DNA from: JAWQFO01 sp033436665
Lineage (GTDB): Bacteria > Pseudomonadota > Alphaproteobacteria > Rhodobacterales > Rhodobacteraceae
Reading direction: 5' to 3'
Assembly (NCBI RefSeq): GCF_033436665.1
Contig: NZ_JAWQFO010000007.1
Location: 1 to 64,000, forward strand
Length of the DNA stretch: 64,000 nucleotides
The notes below the pieces were generated by a model. The model saw only the letters and a program-made list of their open reading frames with translations, made no database searches and was not told where the DNA came from. Positions 17,802 to 25,842 of this stretch are shown here, in pieces. Position 1 is the first letter of the stretch. Each line of letters starts with the position of its first letter. Made by a program: the position numbers and the translations under genes.

Positions 17802-18146
17802 ATGACACACAAGTTCCGTTGCGAGTTCGGGATCGCGGACGCCATAGGCTATGCAATCCTGTGGTTTCTGCTGGTAATCGTGACGCTTGGCCTCGCGGCC
17901 TTCGTGCTGCCCTACTATTTGCCGAAGGTGGTGCTGAACCGGACGGTGGTTCTGGACGAGAACGGGCACGAGGTCGGCCGGCTCGATTGCATCTATTCCC
18001 TGGGCGAGATGATCGGCAACGCCATCCTCTGGCTCATCCTGTCGATCGTGACGCTGGGGCTGGCCTACATCGTCTACATCTTCCGGGTGCAGCGGGTCGT
18101 CCTGTCCCGGACCCGCATCGTCTACAACGCCGCCGGCCCCGCCTGA
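17802..18146 (+). CDS. Small membrane protein with internal repeat (DUF6693-like)
   Basis: A 114-residue protein of two similar halves. Each has a hydrophobic segment of the form IG-x-AILW-x-x-L-x-IVTLGLA (residues about 14-37 and 68-90), each followed by a short V-V-L-x-R strand (VVLNRTVVLDENG; VVLSRTRIVYNAAG). This looks like an internal duplication that gives a four- or two-pass membrane protein. I believe relatives are annotated DUF6693, from memory only. The ATG at 17802 was chosen because upstream codons lack a ribosome site. Function unknown. Confidence 0.75.
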   Translation: MTHKFRCEFGIADAIGYAILWFLLVIVTLGLAAFVLPYYLPKVVLNRTVVLDENGHEVGRLDCIYSLGEMIGNAILWLILSIVTLGLAYIVYIFRVQRVVLSRTRIVYNAAGPA

Positions 18147-18176
18147 TCGATCGGCCCCGGACATGAAAGGACCGCC

Positions 18177-18539
18177 ATGATCGCCGTCATATTCGAAGTC
18201 TTGCCGGCCGAGGGTCGCAAGATGTACTACCTCGACATCGCGGCGGAGATGCGCCCGCTTGTCGAAGAGGTCGAGGGCTTCATCTCGGTCGAGCGCTTCC
18301 AGAGCCTCACGAACCCCAACAAGCTGCTCTCGGTATCCTTTTTCGAGGACGAGGCGGCGGTGACGCGCTGGCGCCGGCTTGTCGCGCACCGCAAGGCGCA
18401 GGCCGACGGGCGCGGCGGCGTGTTTTCCGACTACCGGCTGCGGGTCGCGCAGGTGATCCGCGACTACGGCATGTTCGACCGCGAAGAGGCGCCGGTCGAC
18501 AGCCGTACCGCGCATGGCGAGGCACCGCCGCCGACCTGA
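18177..18539 (+). CDS. Antibiotic biosynthesis monooxygenase (ABM) domain protein
   Basis: A 120-residue dimeric alpha+beta-barrel type protein: MIAVIFEVLPAEG, EEVEGFISVERFQSL and LSVSFFEDEAAVTRWR are the strand-helix pattern of ABM/EthD-like domains, and HRKAQADGRGGVFSDYRLRVAQVIRDYG completes it. Relatives include quinol monooxygenases and haem-degrading enzymes, but most are uncharacterised. The last 20 residues form a Pro/Ala-rich tail. Confidence 0.82.
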   Translation: MIAVIFEVLPAEGRKMYYLDIAAEMRPLVEEVEGFISVERFQSLTNPNKLLSVSFFEDEAAVTRWRRLVAHRKAQADGRGGVFSDYRLRVAQVIRDYGMFDREEAPVDSRTAHGEAPPPT

Positions 18540-18616
18540 ACGCACCACCGGCTGCGGCGCCAAGTCCTCTTGCCGAGGCGGTCCTGCGGCATATCCTTCG
18601 CTCAGGAGGTGGCGCG

Positions 18617-19099
18617 TTGCCTTACCAATGGACCAGCCAGCCCGGCGAGACTCCGCAGACCCTGATGCTCTGGCCGCACCAGTCGCTGCCCGCGAAGGGA
18701 ATGGCCGCCTTCGTGCTTGCCACCTTCGCGATGATCCTGATCCCGGCCTTCTCCCTGCTCGGGTCGGTGCTGCTCTGGGGGCTTCTGCCATTCCTGCTGC
18801 TGGCGGTCTGGGGCATCTACCACGCGCTGCAGTCGAACCATCGCGCGCGGCGGATCACCGAGGTGCTGACGCTGGGAGCCGACGACGCCCAGTTGGTGCG
18901 AACGGAGTCGACCGGCCAGACCCGCGAGTGGGACTGCAACCGGCACTGGACCACGATCACCAAGTACGAGACCGATGGCCCGGTGCCGCAATACGTCACC
19001 CTGCGCGGCAAGGGCCGGGAGGTCGAGATCGGCGCTTTTCTGTCCGAGGACGAGCGGGTGGCGCTTTACGACGAGTTGCAGCGCGCCTGGCGGCGATGA
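18617..19099 (+). CDS. DUF2244 family integral membrane protein
   Basis: A 160-residue protein with two closely spaced transmembrane segments (about residues 29-50 and 52-70, separated by the turn at SLLGSVLLWG) and a cytosolic C-terminal beta domain (RRITEVLTLGADDAQLVRTES... EWDCNRHWTTI... YVTLRGKGREVEIGAFLSEDERVALYDELQRA). The family is often found near cytochrome c oxidase genes in alphaproteobacteria, but its role is unknown. A TTG start is chosen because AGGAGGT sits 6 bp upstream. Confidence 0.85.
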   Translation: MPYQWTSQPGETPQTLMLWPHQSLPAKGMAAFVLATFAMILIPAFSLLGSVLLWGLLPFLLLAVWGIYHALQSNHRARRITEVLTLGADDAQLVRTESTGQTREWDCNRHWTTITKYETDGPVPQYVTLRGKGREVEIGAFLSEDERVALYDELQRAWRR

Positions 19100-19123
19100 T
19101 CCGTTGCTAGACGCCTCGGCAGG

Positions 19124-20752
19124 TCAGTGCCCGCCGAGGATCCCGGTCCGAACCTGGTAGTTGACCGCCAGCGCGTAATCCGGGTCGTCGTCGCTGTCGA
19201 CCATCAGGTGCCCCGCCTTGGTCAGCAGCCGGTGACAATCGCGGCTGAGGTGGCGCAGCTGGATCCGCTTGCCACGCGCCTCGTACTTGCCCGCAACCGC
19301 CTCGATGGCCTGCAAGGCGGACTGGTCGACGACGCGGCTGTCGGCGAAATCGACGATCACCTCCGAAGGGTCCTCGGCGATGTCGAAAAGCTCGACGAAG
19401 CCCTCGGACGAGCCGAAAAAGAGCGGTCCCTGCACCTGGTAGACCTTGGCGCCTTCCGGCGTGCGGTAGCTCTTGGCGTGGATGCGGCGGGCATTGTTCC
19501 AGGCGTAGGCCAGCGCGCTGACGATCACGCCCACGACCACCGCCACCGCGAGATCCTGAAGCACCGTCACGACGGTCACCAGCAGGATCACGAACGCATC
19601 CGTCAGCGGCACCTTGCGCAGGATGGTCAGCGAATTCCAGGCGAAGGTGCCGATCACGACCATGAACATCACGCCGACAAGTGCCGCCAGCGGAATCAAT
19701 TCGATGACCGACGAGCCGACGAGGATGAAGAGCAGCAAGAAGATCGCGGCGGCGATGCCGGCGACGCGCGTGCGCCCGCCGGAACGGACGTTGATCATCG
19801 ACTGCCCGATCATGGCGCAGCCGCCCATGCCGCCGAAAAAGCCGGTCACGGTGTTGGCCACGCCTTGCGCGATGCATTCCTGGCTGGCTCCGCCGCGCTG
19901 GTTGGTCATGTCGCCCACGAGGTTCAGGGTCAGCAGGCTTTCGATCAGGCCGATGGCCGCGAGGATCACTGCGTAAGGCAGGATGATCTGCAGCGTTTCC
20001 CAGTTCAGCGGCACCATCGGAATGTGAAAGGCCGGCAGCCCGCCCTGGATCGAGGCCATGTCGCCGACGCGCGGCACATCGAGCCCGAATGCGATGACCA
20101 GCGCGGCGACGATGCCGATACCCGCAAGCGGGGCCGGGATCGCCTTGGTCACCTTCGGAACCGCCCAGATCAGGACCATCGTCAGCGCAACGAGGCCGAG
20201 CATCAGGTAGAGCGGACCGCCCGAAAGCCATTCGCCACCGCCAAGCCCGTGACCGGTGTTTTCCAGCGTTCCCGGCACTTTGAACTGGCTCATCTGGGCC
20301 AGGAAGATCACGATCGCGAGCCCGTTGACGAAACCAAGCATCACCGGGTGCGGCACAAGCCGGATGAACTTGCCCCATTGCATCACGCCGGCAAAGACTT
20401 GAAGCAGCCCCATCAGCACCACCGTGGCGAAGAGGTATTCGACCCCGTGCTGGGCCACCAGCGAGACCATGACGACGGCAAGCGCACCGGTGGCGCCCGA
20501 GATCATGCCCGGACGCCCACCGATCAGCGCGGTGATGAGCCCGACAAGGAAGGCTGCGTAAAGCCCGACCAGCGGATGCACGCCCGCCACGAAGGCAAAG
20601 GCGACGGCCTCGGGCACGAGGGCGAGCGCCACGGTCAGACCGGACAGCAACTCGATGCGCAGCCGTTGGCCGGTCATCGCCTCGCCCGGCATCCAGCGCA
20701 GGTCTGTGAGTTCAATATTCTTCGCGAAGCTGCCGAACGTGGTCCGCGCCAT
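19124..20752 (-). CDS. SulP family inorganic anion transporter with STAS domain
   Basis: A 542-residue transporter. The N-terminal 420 residues hold the membrane core with LRIELLSGLTVALALVPEAVAFAFVAG, the SulP signature GLYAAFLVGLITALIGGRPGMISGATGA, and ECIAQGVANTVTGFFGGMGGCAMIGQS. The C-terminal STAS domain (about 430-530) carries the VIVDFADSRVVDQSALQAIEAVAGKY motif. Substrates in this family include sulfate and bicarbonate; which one applies here cannot be decided. The ATG at 20752 follows GGGAAAAGAGAC. It diverges from mtnP. Confidence 0.92.
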   Translation of the reverse strand: MARTTFGSFAKNIELTDLRWMPGEAMTGQRLRIELLSGLTVALALVPEAVAFAFVAGVHPLVGLYAAFLVGLITALIGGRPGMISGATGALAVVMVSLVAQHGVEYLFATVVLMGLLQVFAGVMQWGKFIRLVPHPVMLGFVNGLAIVIFLAQMSQFKVPGTLENTGHGLGGGEWLSGGPLYLMLGLVALTMVLIWAVPKVTKAIPAPLAGIGIVAALVIAFGLDVPRVGDMASIQGGLPAFHIPMVPLNWETLQIILPYAVILAAIGLIESLLTLNLVGDMTNQRGGASQECIAQGVANTVTGFFGGMGGCAMIGQSMINVRSGGRTRVAGIAAAIFLLLFILVGSSVIELIPLAALVGVMFMVVIGTFAWNSLTILRKVPLTDAFVILLVTVVTVLQDLAVAVVVGVIVSALAYAWNNARRIHAKSYRTPEGAKVYQVQGPLFFGSSEGFVELFDIAEDPSEVIVDFADSRVVDQSALQAIEAVAGKYEARGKRIQLRHLSRDCHRLLTKAGHLMVDSDDDPDYALAVNYQVRTGILGGH

Positions 20753-20996
20753 GTCTCTTTTCCCGATTTTCTGGAGAGGCCACAACGGATCGCGGGCCGC
20801 AAGTCGCGCGCTGCCTATCCCAAACCGCCGCCGAGAGGAACCCCCGGAGGCGCATGGGAGCCCTGCGCGCGGCGGGATGGTGGCCCGATCGGCACACCGG
20901 AGCGGGTGCGTGGAACCTCGCGGCGAAGTGACCTGCGCGCCTTCCCATTTCGTCCGCCTGCGATAGTCTGCGCGACGCAAGACACGGGAGACCAGA

Positions 20997-21872
<876 letters not shown>

Positions 21873-21874
21873 AA

Positions 21875-21905
21875 AGGGGCCGGTCGCGCGCCAGCGCGCC
21901 CGGCC
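21875..21905 (-). terminator. Terminator between convergent mtnP and the leftward membrane-protein gene
   Basis: GGCCGG-tc-GCGCGC-CA-GCGCGC-CCGGCC is a long GC hairpin with one 2-base bulge. On the minus strand it is followed by CCTTTTC, which suits the gene ending at 21928. It may also stop mtnP transcription, although the T-tract is only on one side. Confidence 0.7.
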
Positions 21906-21927
21906 ATCCGGTCATACAGTCATACAG

Positions 21928-22626
21928 TCACTCGACTCGCACCAAACCCCAGTTGGCCTTGAAGCGCGTGATCCGGTCGCCGCGCACCACGTCGCGAAGA
22001 CTGACCGGCTTGGGACAGGTCTCGCAAGTGGAAGGGTCGAGGATCAGCGGGTTTGCGAAACGGACCCAGGACGACGTGCCACCGGCATTGTCGACGCGGT
22101 AGACCGCATCCACGACGAAGGGCGTGACACCCGACTTCAGTGCCGCGGTCTTGACGTCCTCGAAGCAGTCTTCCTCCATGGGCGCCCTGACCTGCGGGCG
22201 ATGGGTCCAGGAATAGGTCCAGTGCCTTTCGGCATTCTTGACCGTGGCGAGCCCGGTGATCTTGTCTCCGACATACCCGCCCACGGAAGCCAGCGTCGCG
22301 TTGACGCTGCTCCCCCAGACGTTCGAGGCCCGAAGGCCCTGAGTAGCTGCCGGCGGCGCGCCGAAGATCTGCAGCGAGCAGACCTTGCTCGGCACGAAAG
22401 CCGAATCGGCGTGGTTGTAGATGAAAACGTCACCCGGGTGAGGATCGATCACCCTGGTGCTCGATACGAAAAGCCTGTCGTAACTGATGTCGGCATCATC
22501 CGCGTCGAGGACGAGTTCCTTGGCGACGTTGTATCCGAAAGCCAGCAGCACCAGCGACACGATGGTCCAGAACTTGTAATCGAATTGGCGACCAACGCGC
22601 GGGGTTTCAAAAGACCGGTGTGTCAT
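21928..22626 (-). CDS. Membrane-anchored extracytoplasmic protein, second copy of tandem module
   Basis: A 232-residue protein of unknown function. One N-terminal transmembrane helix (about residues 19-36, FWTIVSLVLLAFGYNVA) without an obvious cleavage site is followed by a 195-residue extracytoplasmic domain rich in beta strands. Cysteines are at 83, 154, 201 and 204, the last two as CETC near the C-terminus. It shares with the 253-residue neighbour (22933-23694) the EEDC motif at residues 151-154, a preceding lone Cys in a K-x-(x)-C-x-L context and the overall layout, which suggests distant homology. The start codon ATG overlaps the stop of the Cys-rich peptide gene (ATGA), so the two are translationally coupled. 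Confidence 0.78.
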   Translation of the reverse strand: MTHRSFETPRVGRQFDYKFWTIVSLVLLAFGYNVAKELVLDADDADISYDRLFVSSTRVIDPHPGDVFIYNHADSAFVPSKVCSLQIFGAPPAATQGLRASNVWGSSVNATLASVGGYVGDKITGLATVKNAERHWTYSWTHRPQVRAPMEEDCFEDVKTAALKSGVTPFVVDAVYRVDNAGGTSSWVRFANPLILDPSTCETCPKPVSLRDVVRGDRITRFKANWGLVRVE

Positions 22627-22739
22627 CGCGGACAACACAGATCGGTGCCGCAGCTGTAATACCCGCTCGGGCAACCGGCCCAAGCCGCCGTGGCGGCAGA
22701 GATCGTCGCGACAACTGTGAGAACGGTTAGATACTTCAT
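22623..22739 (-). CDS. Small secreted Cys-rich peptide, second copy (38 codons)
   Basis: A 38-residue product too short for most gene callers. Signal peptide MKYLTVLTVVATISAATAAWA is followed by a predicted mature peptide GCPSGYYSCGTDLCCPR (17 residues, four Cys). The ribosome site AAAGGAGA lies 7-8 bp before the ATG, one of the best in the window. The stop overlaps the start of the downstream membrane-protein gene. A sister gene of the same pattern, C-P-x3-Y-x-C-G-x3-C-C, lies at 23705-23818. A CRP-type palindrome is centred about 75 bp upstream. Function unknown; a disulfide-rich extracellular or periplasmic peptide is inferred. Confidence 0.82.
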   Translation of the reverse strand: MKYLTVLTVVATISAATAAWAGCPSGYYSCGTDLCCPR

Positions 22740-22805
22740 GACAAATCTCCTTTCAAATGCAGTATTTCAATTCTCACATGATACCATCTGAGCCTGTAAC
22801 AGGCG

Positions 22806-22821
22806 TGTGAACTGGTTCACA
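22806..22821. promoter_or_regulatory. CRP/FNR-family type operator, copy 2
   Basis: TGTGAACTGGTTCACA, a palindrome with perfect 7-base arms around TG. It matches TGTGA-N6-TCACA, the CRP-type half-site arrangement. Its near edge is 66 bp upstream of the Cys-rich peptide ATG at 22739. The same element occurs at 23887-23902 at almost the same distance from the sister gene. Confidence 0.7.
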
Positions 22822-22861
22822 TAACGCGATCGATTGCGACGGATTGCACTTGCACATGACG

Positions 22862-22894
22862 GAAAAAGCCCGGCCCCAGATGCAGAGGCCGGGC
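22862..22894 (-). terminator. Rho-independent terminator of the first module
   Basis: On the minus strand GCCCGGCCTC-TGCATCTG-GGGCCGGGC is followed by TTTTTC. It lies about 38 bases after the stop of the 253-residue membrane protein and separates the two modules, so each has its own transcript. Confidence 0.88.
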
Positions 22895-22932
22895 ACCCTT
22901 GACCGCCGGGAGGGTGCGGTCGTCGGGTCTGG

Positions 22933-23694
22933 TTACGTCGAGGCGGCGATCTCCACCCGGTTGATGACCTGCAGCTTGTTGCGCAGCTGAGCGATCCAGG
23001 GCAGCGTGGTGCCGTCACAGGCCTTGCCATTGGCATTGCGCGCCGCGTCGTTGTAGGGAATTCCCTCCTCTTCGAACTTGCTCTCCATGACGAAATTGGA
23101 GTGTTCGGCGAAGGCAACGGCGACGGTCTTCATCCGCAGGTTCCCGGCCGGGTCGCGCACGGCGGCGTTCAACGCCTTGAGAACTGTGCAGGCCTTGTAG
23201 CCCTTGCTCAGGTGCCAGGCCATCTGGCGCTCGCAATCCTCTTCGGCGAAGGTACGAGCTTTGGTCAGATCCTGGATCTGCGCCTCGCGACCGGTGAAGG
23301 CCTTGCCCGAGCGCGGCGGCGTGCTGAAGGTCAGCGTCTGGCCGTTCTGTGCCTCGATCTCGACGGTGTCGCCGGCGATCGCATCGCGGGTCAGGACGAC
23401 CGCCCGGATGAACTCGGGGAAGTCCTCGCGCAGCATGTTGTAGTAGACGTAGGTAAAAAGATCACCCGGCGTAATATTTTCCTGGTCGGCCTTCAGCCGG
23501 CAGATCGCCGTGATCTTGCCGCGCGGCGAGACGGCGACGATACTGCCTGGGTTCAGAGTCATCGAACCTGTGCCGAAATCGACGTCGTGATAGGCGTAGA
23601 TGTCGGGGTCGGTGACGCCCGTCAGCCAGGTGAACCCCATCCATCCGGACACAGTGAACGCTGCGGCAGTGGCCGCGATCTTGAGCGTGAGCAT
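22933..23694 (-). CDS. Membrane-anchored extracytoplasmic protein, first copy of tandem module
   Basis: A 253-residue protein of unknown function. The N-terminal helix (about residues 5-26, IAATAAAFTVSGWMGFTWL) acts as a signal anchor or uncleaved signal. The rest is a beta-rich then helical extracytoplasmic domain: SMTLNPGSIVAVSPRGKITAI, C65, then FTYVYYNMLREDFPEFIRAVV, the motif AEEDC154ERQMAWHLSKGYKAC169, and a C-terminal region with C226. It starts at an ATG preceded by GGGAGG and lies 10 bp after the small Cys-rich peptide gene. EEDC at 151-154 is shared with the second-copy protein. No known domain recognised. Confidence 0.8.
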   Translation of the reverse strand: MLTLKIAATAAAFTVSGWMGFTWLTGVTDPDIYAYHDVDFGTGSMTLNPGSIVAVSPRGKITAICRLKADQENITPGDLFTYVYYNMLREDFPEFIRAVVLTRDAIAGDTVEIEAQNGQTLTFSTPPRSGKAFTGREAQIQDLTKARTFAEEDCERQMAWHLSKGYKACTVLKALNAAVRDPAGNLRMKTVAVAFAEHSNFVMESKFEEEGIPYNDAARNANGKACDGTTLPWIAQLRNKLQVINRVEIAAST

Positions 23695-23704
23695 GTCATC
23701 CTCC

Positions 23705-23818
23705 CTACTTCGAGCAGCAGCTCGATTCACCGCACGGGTAGTGGGTGGGTGGGCAGGACTGCGCATGCACGGCAGACGAGGTTGCGAGAACAATCGCGAC
23801 AGCAGCAAAGAGTTTCAT
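23705..23818 (-). CDS. Small secreted Cys-rich peptide, first copy (37 codons)
   Basis: Encodes 37 residues: signal peptide MKLFAAVAIVLATSSAVHA with an AHA-type cleavage site and a mature part QSCPPTHYPCGESSCCSK (18 residues, four Cys). GGAGAAA lies 6-8 bp before the ATG. Spacing of all four cysteines is identical to the second copy at 22623-22739 while the other residues differ, which shows selection on the Cys pattern. The gene is followed after 10 bp by the membrane-protein gene. No family known to me. Confidence 0.82.
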   Translation of the reverse strand: MKLFAAVAIVLATSSAVHAQSCPPTHYPCGESSCCSK

Positions 23819-23884
23819 TTCGGTTTCTCCGAATCAATGGGCGAGCAGATAATGCGAAAGAGGTACCACGATACCGGGAATCGG

Positions 23885-23904
23885 TCTGTGAACGGCTTCA
23901 CAGA
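23885..23904. promoter_or_regulatory. CRP/FNR-family type operator, copy 1, in a divergent intergenic region
   Basis: TCTGTGAA-CGGC-TTCACAGA, perfect 8-base arms; the core TGTGAACGGCTTCACA (23887-23902) fits TGTGA-N6-TCACA and matches copy 2 at 14 of 16 bases. It sits in the middle of the 155-bp gap between the leftward peptide gene (ATG 23818) and the rightward LysE gene (ATG 23974), so it could act on both. Confidence 0.72.
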
Positions 23905-23973
23905 CAGCCCGCTTGCCAAGCCGCGCGGAACTTGGAAGGAATGGGCGGCACGCGCTGGACGAGGATCCGCACC

Positions 23974-24600
23974 ATGCCGCTCGAGACCTGGCTGACCTTC
24001 GTCGCCGCCTCCACCGCCCTTCTGCTGATCCCGGGGCCGACCGTGCTGCTGGTCCTCAGCTACGCGCTGTCGCGGGGAAAGACCGTGGCCGTATCCTGTG
24101 CTGCGGGCGTCGCCATGGGAGATTTCATCGCCATGACCGCGTCACTTCTGGGCCTTGGCGCGCTGGTGCTGGCCTCTGCGACGCTTTTCACCGCCCTGAA
24201 ATGGATCGGCGCGGCCTACCTCGTCTGGCTGGGGATCAGGCTCTTGCGCGCCTCCCCGGCGTCGGATGCGGCACCTGTGCGGGTGCGTGACGTTACCACG
24301 CGCGGGGTCTTTGGTCATGCCGCCGCCGTCACCGCGCTCAACCCCAAGAGCATCGCCTTCTTCATCGCGTTCGTACCACAGTTCCTGCGCCCCGATCTGC
24401 CGCTGGCCCCGCAATTCGCCATCCTGATCGCCACCTTCGTCGCCCTGGCTGCCGTCAACGCGCTGGCCTACGCGCTGCTGGCTGACCGTTTGCGCCGCAG
24501 GCTCGGGCGCCCCGGCGTCATCGCGGCCCTGACCCGCTGCGGCGGGCTGGCGCTGATCGGCATGGGGCTGTTCACCGCCACGATGCGCCGCGCCAACTGA
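23974..24600 (+). CDS. LysE/RhtB family exporter
   Basis: A 208-residue, six-helix inner-membrane exporter of the amino-acid/homoserine-lactone efflux superfamily. WLTFVAASTALLLIPGPTVLLVLSYALSRG is the family's hallmark first helix and PGP motif; ALKWIGAAYLVWLGIRLLR and VTALNPKSIAFFIAFVPQFL are the two other signatures. Substrate unknown. It is divergent from the Cys-rich peptide module and shares its intergenic palindrome; apt follows 14 bp later. Confidence 0.92.
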   Translation: MPLETWLTFVAASTALLLIPGPTVLLVLSYALSRGKTVAVSCAAGVAMGDFIAMTASLLGLGALVLASATLFTALKWIGAAYLVWLGIRLLRASPASDAAPVRVRDVTTRGVFGHAAAVTALNPKSIAFFIAFVPQFLRPDLPLAPQFAILIATFVALAAVNALAYALLADRLRRRLGRPGVIAALTRCGGLALIGMGLFTATMRRAN

Positions 24601-24614
24601 GAGATTTGCCACCC

Positions 24615-25145
24615 ATGAAAACCGTCAAGGATTACATCCGCACCATCGTCGATTTCCCGCACGAGGGGATCATGTTCCGCGACGTGACGACGCTGTTCGC
24701 CGACCCTCGAGGGTTCCGCATGGCGATCGACCAGATGCTGCATCCCTATGCCGGGATCGACATCGACAAGGTCGTCGGGCTCGAGGCGCGCGGCTTCATC
24801 CTTGGTGGCGCCATCGCGCACCAGCTGTCGGTGGGCTTCGTGCCGATCCGCAAGAAGGGAAAACTGCCGGGCACAACAATCAGCCAGGACTACAAACTCG
24901 AATACGGCGAGGCGATCGTCGAGATTCACGACGATGCGATCCAGGCCGGCGAGAAGATCCTGGTCGTCGACGATCTGCTGGCCACGGGTGGTACGGCGGA
25001 GGCGGGGATCAAGCTGATCGAGCGACTGGGCGGCGAAATCGTTTCCTGCGCCTTCATCATCGACCTGCCGGAACTCGGCGGACGCCAAAAGCTCGAGGCG
25101 ATGGGCATGGACGTGCATGCCCTCTGCGATTTCGAAGGGGCCTGA
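24615..25145 (+). CDS. apt: Adenine phosphoribosyltransferase
   Basis: Salvages adenine with PRPP to AMP. The 176-residue protein has VKDYIRTIVDFPHEGIMFRDVT at the N-terminus, the GLEARGFILGGAIAHQL segment and the PRPP-binding motif ILVVDDLLATGGTAEA. Length is standard. The ATG at 24615 is preferred over an in-frame TTG nine bases upstream. It lies close behind the LysE gene and ends 3 bases from the stop of the convergent NYN gene. Confidence 0.95.
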   Translation: MKTVKDYIRTIVDFPHEGIMFRDVTTLFADPRGFRMAIDQMLHPYAGIDIDKVVGLEARGFILGGAIAHQLSVGFVPIRKKGKLPGTTISQDYKLEYGEAIVEIHDDAIQAGEKILVVDDLLATGGTAEAGIKLIERLGGEIVSCAFIIDLPELGGRQKLEAMGMDVHALCDFEGA

Positions 25146-25148
25146 CGG

Positions 25149-25751
25149 TCAGGCCGCCTGCCGGGTTCCCGTCTCGGCCTCCGCCAGCTTCGGCAGTTTG
25201 AGCCAGAGGCGACCCGACCGGTAACCGCCCGGAACCAAGTGGCCGGGCTCCAGGATTTCGGGGAACTCGGCCTCCCAGTCGCGGTACCGGTCGCGGGTGA
25301 CCACGAAGGCGCCATACCGGCGCGCGAGGCGCAGGATCGTGGGATCCGCCGGAGTTCCCTTGTCGACGACCAGAACCTGCGCCGGCGCGATCCCGATCGC
25401 TTTCGCGAGATCGTCGTCATGCCTGTAACGCCCTGACAGCAGGTACCCGGCGTTCGCATCGAAAACGACGATGGGCAGGATGCCGCGCTGCTCGAGCGCA
25501 CGGGCGACCTCGCGCACCGGTTCGATCCGGGGAACCCCATCCTTCCAGTGCATGACGTTCGAACCGTCGAGAATGGCGCCGGAAACGAAGTCCTGCGACG
25601 AGTCCCGTCGGGCGCGTCCGCGCAGAACGAGGATCGTGGACGCGACGAGGCACGGCACGGCCAGCAGCAGCAGGTCCGAGTATTGTGGAACCGCGCGGGC
25701 GATGGCGGTGGCAGCAAGCGAGGCGGCGAGTACGAGCAGGACGACGGGCAT
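25149..25751 (-). CDS. Membrane-anchored Zc3h12a-like (NYN domain) ribonuclease
   Basis: A 200-residue protein. Two N-terminal hydrophobic segments (about residues 2-20 and 26-42) precede a PIN-like NYN domain: the acidic strand LDGSNVMHW with D at the metal site, VVFDANAGYLL, the QVLVVDKGTPADPTILRLARRYGAFVVTRDRYRDW segment with three further Asp residues. These match the bacterial Zc3h12a-type ribonuclease fold. Catalytic acids appear intact, so RNase activity at the inner face of the membrane is likely but not shown. It is convergent with apt and stands alone. Confidence 0.82.
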   Translation of the reverse strand: MPVVLLVLAASLAATAIARAVPQYSDLLLLAVPCLVASTILVLRGRARRDSSQDFVSGAILDGSNVMHWKDGVPRIEPVREVARALEQRGILPIVVFDANAGYLLSGRYRHDDDLAKAIGIAPAQVLVVDKGTPADPTILRLARRYGAFVVTRDRYRDWEAEFPEILEPGHLVPGGYRSGRLWLKLPKLAEAETGTRQAA

Positions 25752-25842
25752 GGCCGTGTCGTGACAGCCCGATGTGGCTCAAAAAAGGCAGGGAACACGA
25801 AAAACGGGTTTCACCCTTAGATAGTTTTATTATGATCGAGTT

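Noticed and set aside
21912..21925. Small direct repeat CATACAGT CATACAGT near the end of the membrane-protein gene
   Set aside because: Only two 8-base units; too small to call a repeat element or attachment site.
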